DNA of 64,000 bases, taken from Corbicula japonica. Its lineage: Eukaryota > Mollusca > Bivalvia > Venerida > Cyrenidae. Position 1 is the stretch's first letter. The number at the start of each line of letters is the position of its first letter. Under the pieces are notes generated by a model. That model was not told the origin of the DNA and did not search any database. It saw only the letters and a program-made list of their open reading frames with translations. This document shows positions 59,046-64,000 of this stretch, one piece after another. The position numbers and the translations under genes were made by a program. The DNA lies in assembly GCA_038501625.1 (NCBI GenBank), contig JAZAYU010000113.1, forward strand, positions 248,001 through 312,000, given 5' to 3'.

Positions 59046-61317
59046 CGTCCAAAAGGTCTGTGTCGGACAACTCTCCTTTGTCACCTGATACAATCATACC
59101 CCCACCACGTTTGCCAGTGCAGGCGCTATTGTCCACACCAAACAGTCATCTGCAAGGGTCAGAGAATCCAGGACCATCGGAAACGCCCGTTTCCCGTTTA
59201 CAGACCACTGGACCAAGTATGTGGCATAATATTTTTAGTTTTTAATATGTCATATAGATGACTCCTATAGAAATTGTTGTAACCTACAGCCACTCACTGC
59301 TGTGACTGAGTCCCGCTGGGGTGGTTAAAAAATGCAAGTGAGAAATTATGCGGTTAGTTATAGGGCATGGTGTTTAGTATTGATGTCAATAAATTCCTTG
59401 ATTGCTCTACTGATTTACAATTAGAGCACTGAATGTGCTTGAAACTGGGATGTATAGTTGTATTAGAATAAAAAATATATTGAAATGGTTGGCATAGGGC
59501 TCAGACCCTTACTGTTGTTTCTATGATTAAGTTGACCATTCACAGATATTACAATCACTGGCTGGGAATTGAAATTACTGGTATAGTAAATTAGATTAAC
59601 AGTATGATTACCTTAAATATATACAAAGTCAAATCTATAGGTCTGTAATTTTCAGCTGCTGTAGCACAGATATTGACAATGCTCGAACACATGCGGGAGG
59701 AAAACAAGGAAATAAAAAGACTGCTTCATCGGCTTCTGGTTCGGTCTACGCAGGAACAACGGGAGATTCGTTTACCTGAAAACATTAATCTTCCTGTGAG
59801 CAGCGTAGAGGAAATGGACGCTTTGGATGAGACACTTCTGGATCAGACAAAGATGATGTCAATGGTAGGGCAGTGTTTGTAATGTACATTATTATTTTTA
59901 CCATTCCTGATTATTGCAATGATAGGATGTTCTTCATTAAAGTTAATTCCAATATATTAACAAGTGGTCATAGCATTTGTGCTTGCTTAATCACTTGCAC
60001 ACAGTTAAGCTTGCTTTCTATGACGCGCGTCATGGAAAAAAGGCCTTAAGAATTTTTTTTTCATTAAAACGGTCATGTTCTGATTTGATTCAGCAACCTC
60101 ATGAAAGCGCCATTTTCTATGATTCTATAGTAACATTACTTAAACCATTACAAAATGCTCGAAGGGCCCTTTCCCATGGCACGTGTCATATCTTTCTAGA
60201 TCAGCAGAAAAAAATAAAATTAAGAAAGACCAAGTCTATGCTTTTCCACTACTCTTGTTCCAATATTCTCTTGTTATGACCAGTAGACAGGTAGATACTT
60301 TGATCACAGCCCTGCAAGTTGTGTTATTGTATAGCATTTGTTGTAATTCAACTTCTGTTTGATAATTGGTAAAAATACTGCATTTATATTGCACAATGAA
60401 GTGCTGCATTTTGGAACTGGAGACCCATGAAAATCAATATTTGCATTCATATTTAACCACAAATACGTCTTGGAAAATGCCTTAGTAGTTGTAGGTACCA
60501 CAAATACATAATAGTGTTAAGTTCTTTATTCAAAACAAGTTCACGTATATATTCACCTAAGTTGAAGTACCTGTCCCTGTTTGGTGGTACAGACTTGAGG
60601 GACACCGTTGACCGGCTAATGAAGCATACCATCACTACTGAACTTGCAAGGGGGTATAATCTGAAGGGGCTCAAGGGGAAGAAAAAGTTCGCTGACCTTC
60701 AGCTATTGAATGTCATGCATAGTAAGTCTAGTAATAATTTCTAAAAATCTACAAATTGGCTCTTGAATATGATTAATTTTGTTGGCTGTTCAAATTGTAT
60801 ATATGTTTATTGCGGTGTCATTACACTATGATGTGATAAAAATGTCTGATAAATATTTAGGAATTAGTACACACCACGGAGGGCGTCCTGGCATTCTAGT
60901 GTCCGACCAGTCAACCCATAAATATCAAGCCGACAGAATAATTGAGGTCACTAGAATGCCAGGACGCCCTCCGTGGTGTGTAGTAATTCCTATATAAAAT
61001 AAAATTCCTAAATTCCTAATTCCTAAAATAAAATGTTATTGTTATATAGGTTTACATTGTAAAGACTAATTTTAAGACAGCTCATTATTTTCAATCGTTC
61101 TGTACTAGCAGAAAAAACAACAACAAAACAACACAAAATTTGCTTTTGTGCAGTACAATTTTTAATTGTTTTGGTGCTATTTTTTCGAGGATGTGTACAA
61201 AAGAACTGGCCCACCAGATGTGTGACTAAGAAAGAAGTGGAGTTAGAAGTGTCTAAGTGGCTGACAGGGGCCCGAGACCGGGAAGGTCCATTTCAAAATA
61301 AGTTGAACGCAAAGTAA
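59046..61317 (+). CDS. DUF4806-domain protein, 3' exons
   Basis: Exons: about 59046-59216 (left edge unsure; Pro/Ser-rich), 59656-59864, 60562-60721, 61190-61317 (TAA). GT-AG edges; phases 1, 0, 1 agree. Exon 2 has a charged helix (MREENKEIKRLLHRLL) and LPVSSVEEMDALDETLLD. Exon 3 has KYLSLFGGTDLRDTVDRLMK and GLKGKKKFADLQLLNV. Exon 4 has VQKNWP and KKEVELEVSKWLTGARDRE. This order is the DUF4806 domain, an animal domain of unknown function often found in genes spread by transposition. The last ten codons (after GARDREG) come from the segmental duplication, so the C-terminus is chimeric. N-terminal exons were not found. Confidence 0.75.
60860..60990. repeat. 131-bp inverted repeat in the last DUF4806 intron
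   Basis: GGAATTAGTACACACCACGG and the following AGGGCGTCCTGGCATTCTAGTG are inverted almost perfectly at 60949-60990, with a 47-base loop. MITE-like hairpin. Confidence 0.8.
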
Positions 61318-64000
61318 TTGTAAATTAATTGCATTTATCGAGTTATGAAAACCATTGACTGGTTTAAAGTCTTAAAAGACAGAACGATTTCACTCTTACA
61401 TTAAATAACATAACTGATCGATCAAATCCCATTCAACGCTGTAAATTGAAGCGTTGACTGTTCCAAATATTTTTTTCTGAACACATTATTACAAACGCCG
61501 GTAAGAATATTAACTTTTGTTATAACATGAAGAGCTTTTGGCAATGCATAATTTGTAGACATGTTGAAATACTGGTGATTAGGCCTCTAAATAGTTTTGT
61601 GGAGGGAATATGCGGACCAGTAAAAGGAATTCTACGAAAATTGAACTGGTGCTCTGTTACCTAACTATTAAAGTATTAAAAGGAATTGTCCATCTTCACA
61701 AGGCTCCATTTTTAAAAAGATTTTTAGAATGTATATGATGTCAGTTTGGGGACAAAATGGAGAGTTTCTGCACAATCAGATAGGTAAAAAAACAGTTATA
61801 AGTATTGATTTATATATATATCATCTGACCTGAGTAAGTTCTGACCTAGGGACAGTTTGCATATCCTTGAAGTGAGGGGTTGCAATACAGAGAGGGACTT
61901 CTTTTTTATTTTTTTCGTTCTAAGCCTCCATATGGCATATTTGTGTGAGAAAATTTAAAAGTTTGTCAAGATGAAGAAACATTGGCCAATGACCTTACAT
62001 GTAAAAGATGCACATTTGTAAAGTAGATTATAACATTTCAGTCATGATAGTCAGCTTTATTTGAGCAAATATACCAGTAGTGAAATTAAATGTCTATAGG
62101 TGTCTGACTGAGTAATAGATTTGGTCATTTTAGTAAAGAATCTTCATTTTAACAAAAACCTGGTATTAGATTTACCAAAAGGTTGTAAGTAATAATCTCT
62201 AAAATATAGCACTATTGGGTCAACCGTTATCTCTGTCTTTGATTGCTAATTTTCAGGAATGGATATTCAGCCACCTCACAGAGGTCTGTTGACTATCTGT
62301 CAATAAAAGCATTTTTGTGGTATTCCTAGAACTAATTGTCATTTAGAAAAGGTTTTAGAGCAGTATCGGGTAATTAAAGGGTTTGGAGTCCAGCACTATT
62401 TAAATAAAGCTCATTACTGAAGGATTTTCCAGACTCAGACGTAACCAAAAGCAAATGGATGTGTCTGCCAGAGGATTATTTTGCATATTTTAAACTTTTT
62501 GTACATATTTCATGCAAAATTACCAGCTTTTACTTTGGTGTAATAAATTAGGTGCTAACTTTGCCTGATAGCTCCGTTTGGTTAGGGTTAGCCTCCAATT
62601 TAAGGCATGGCTGTTTTTCATTGTAACAGTTGCAGAAATACATAAATTCAGCTTTTTATCATATATAAATGTGATTTTTGTAAGTTATATCCAGTTGCAT
62701 ATTCATTAAGGCAGTATTACAAGATCAGAAAAAGGTGATAAATGTTGAATATTTTAAGTTTTTATATGGGGGGGATGTAACAAAAGTTGCTATGTATACA
62801 TGTAAATAAAGAACAAGGCCAAGCCAAAAATATAAGTGCAAATTGTGACAGACATGTTATAAGGCATCTGTAAGAAAATTAAAATTTTATTAAATGGTAC
62901 CATTTTTCACTATTCAAATATATAGTACTTATATTACAGGCAAATGAACAGTGAGTACTTGTATAAGATTGAAGCCTTCGGGCTGAATTGAGGAAGTCAA
63001 GCCTGGTTGGTAAAAAAATGAAAATAAATATTTTAAAAGAAAATTATTTTGAGAAAATATAATGCTTTTGTTGTAATTTGAAGACAAAATATATGAAATT
63101 GATAATAAAAGATAAAATAAAATTTAACTTGAATAATAGCTTTTATATTTGACAGGATTTAAACAAAAGTTCCGCAGAGACTTGGGTGATACACTTCTGG
63201 TTAAAATGCCAAAAGTTTATCGGTCATGCTATGATTGACTTGGTATTTTACGGTGTCTTTATGTTGTTCCTCGTAAGAATTTTAAGGCTTGACTCAATAG
63301 TAAATGCAGAACTAGACGAATGTGATAATAGAATTATTTCGGAAATTGAATTGGTGGTCTGTAACCTTAACTGTATTTCATCGTCAATAGTCATACAATT
63401 GTGCAAAGTCAAATCGGAAGTATACACTGTCAGCATGCATTTTAGCACGGCAGTTTTTCATCGAAAAATGAGTCAGTCTACAGAAAGAACTTAACCAAAG
63501 CAAAGAGCGTGTATGAGTAATTGTGTGCAGATCCTTTAACATGTTATGCGTTGTAGTCTTGCAACAGCTCGAAGCCGATCTAACCTGATTTTATAATATC
63601 AATAAATCACACCATTGAAGGTAGACATCTTTTATTACTGGCGCCCTCTACAATGTACTTAACAAGGGATACAACCTCAACAGTAATACATAATAAAGTA
63701 CAACTAGATTTATCTCCCTTTGTAACTAGGTTCATTCAATACACTACATGCATCTTCTTAATTTGAAGTTTACAAAGTGTCTTTACCTCTGTTCTCGCGT
63801 CACAAGTTACCAAAGTGCGACAATCACCGAGAGTAACAGCGTTGTGACAGGACCTACACAACAGTACATTGTTTGGATCCAACTGTCCTTCAACTTTGAA
63901 AATATATTGAATTAAATTTCTGTTGAGAGTTGTCACTCCTTAACATTCTAAAATCTGTTGAAGAGTCTCAAAGGAGCGAAAACTCTATGTGGAGATCGGA
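61287..64000. repeat. Segmental duplication, copy 2 (runs off the window)
   Basis: Matches 52810-55514 from TCCATTTCAAAATAAG to the last base. The left edge lies in the coding part of the last DUF4806 exon. The offset grows from about 8477 to 8486 through small indels. Confidence 0.93.
63787..63893 (-). pseudogene. Second copy of Ly6 exon A, without its downstream exons
   Basis: The encoded segment is identical to 55301-55407 (one synonymous change, CTT to CTC in VTLGD). Splice sites are intact. The exons expected downstream on the - strand (B to E) are not in this copy, because the duplication stops at 61287. It cannot splice in frame to the first exon A (phase 0 end, phase 1 start). It could reach exon B at 52299 only by skipping 55301-55407. 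Confidence 0.6.

Noticed and set aside
59977..60279. 100-codon + frame between DUF4806 exons 2 and 3
   Set aside because: It is in another frame, not flanked by matching splice sites, and the DUF4806 exons join in phase without it.

Overview
This is AT-rich animal DNA with spliced genes, long introns and dense, mostly young repeats. Several things suggest a mollusc, most likely a bivalve: Ly6-like secreted proteins, a DUF4806 gene, a caspase-like gene, a Mag-lineage (Steamer-like) LTR element, and short inverted-repeat elements of the kind common in bivalves. No bacterial operon, CRISPR array, rRNA or tRNA gene is visible. Gene models were read by eye from splice sites, phase agreement and protein motifs, so exact exon edges are inferences.

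Layout. (1) 0.8-8.6 kb, + strand: the 3' four exons of a caspase-like (peptidase C14) gene with a Cys/His-rich N-terminal part. Its 4.6-kb intron holds a TATGCCCCCA-ended repeat and a ~475-bp direct duplication. (2) 10.13-15.23 kb: a decayed 5.1-kb DNA transposon with imperfect terminal inverted repeats and TTAA target duplications. (3) 15.36-27.59 kb, - strand: a Ty3/gypsy element with identical-length 351-bp LTRs, a tRNA-His-type primer site, broken gag and pol, and a broken env gene of the baculovirus-F/errantivirus type. About 3.2 kb of foreign DNA is inserted in its RNase H region. (4) 28.1-32.8 kb, + strand: a small three-coding-exon gene for a Cys-rich protein, with a plausible TATA-less promoter. 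(5) 35.03-39.74 kb, + strand: a young Steamer/Mag-like element with one open 1317-codon gag-pol frame. (6) 39.8-43.0 kb: a cluster of hairpin elements and a long GT/GC microsatellite. (7) 43.1-56.3 kb, - strand: a gene for a secreted protein with two Ly6/three-finger-like domains. Its signal-peptide exon is tandemly triplicated, and its 3' intron contains three different tandem-repeat arrays. (8) 59.0-61.3 kb, + strand: the 3' exons of a DUF4806 gene. (9) 61.29-64.0 kb: a ~99% identical copy of 52.81-55.51 kb that carries a second copy of the first Ly6 exon and runs off the window; its left breakpoint lies inside the last DUF4806 exon.

The genes show no common pathway. The Ly6-like gene and the caspase-like gene belong to families often expanded in bivalve innate immunity, but nothing in the sequence proves that role here. 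The most unusual structures are the phase-locked triplicated signal exon, the duplication breakpoint inside a coding exon, and the env-bearing retroelement.
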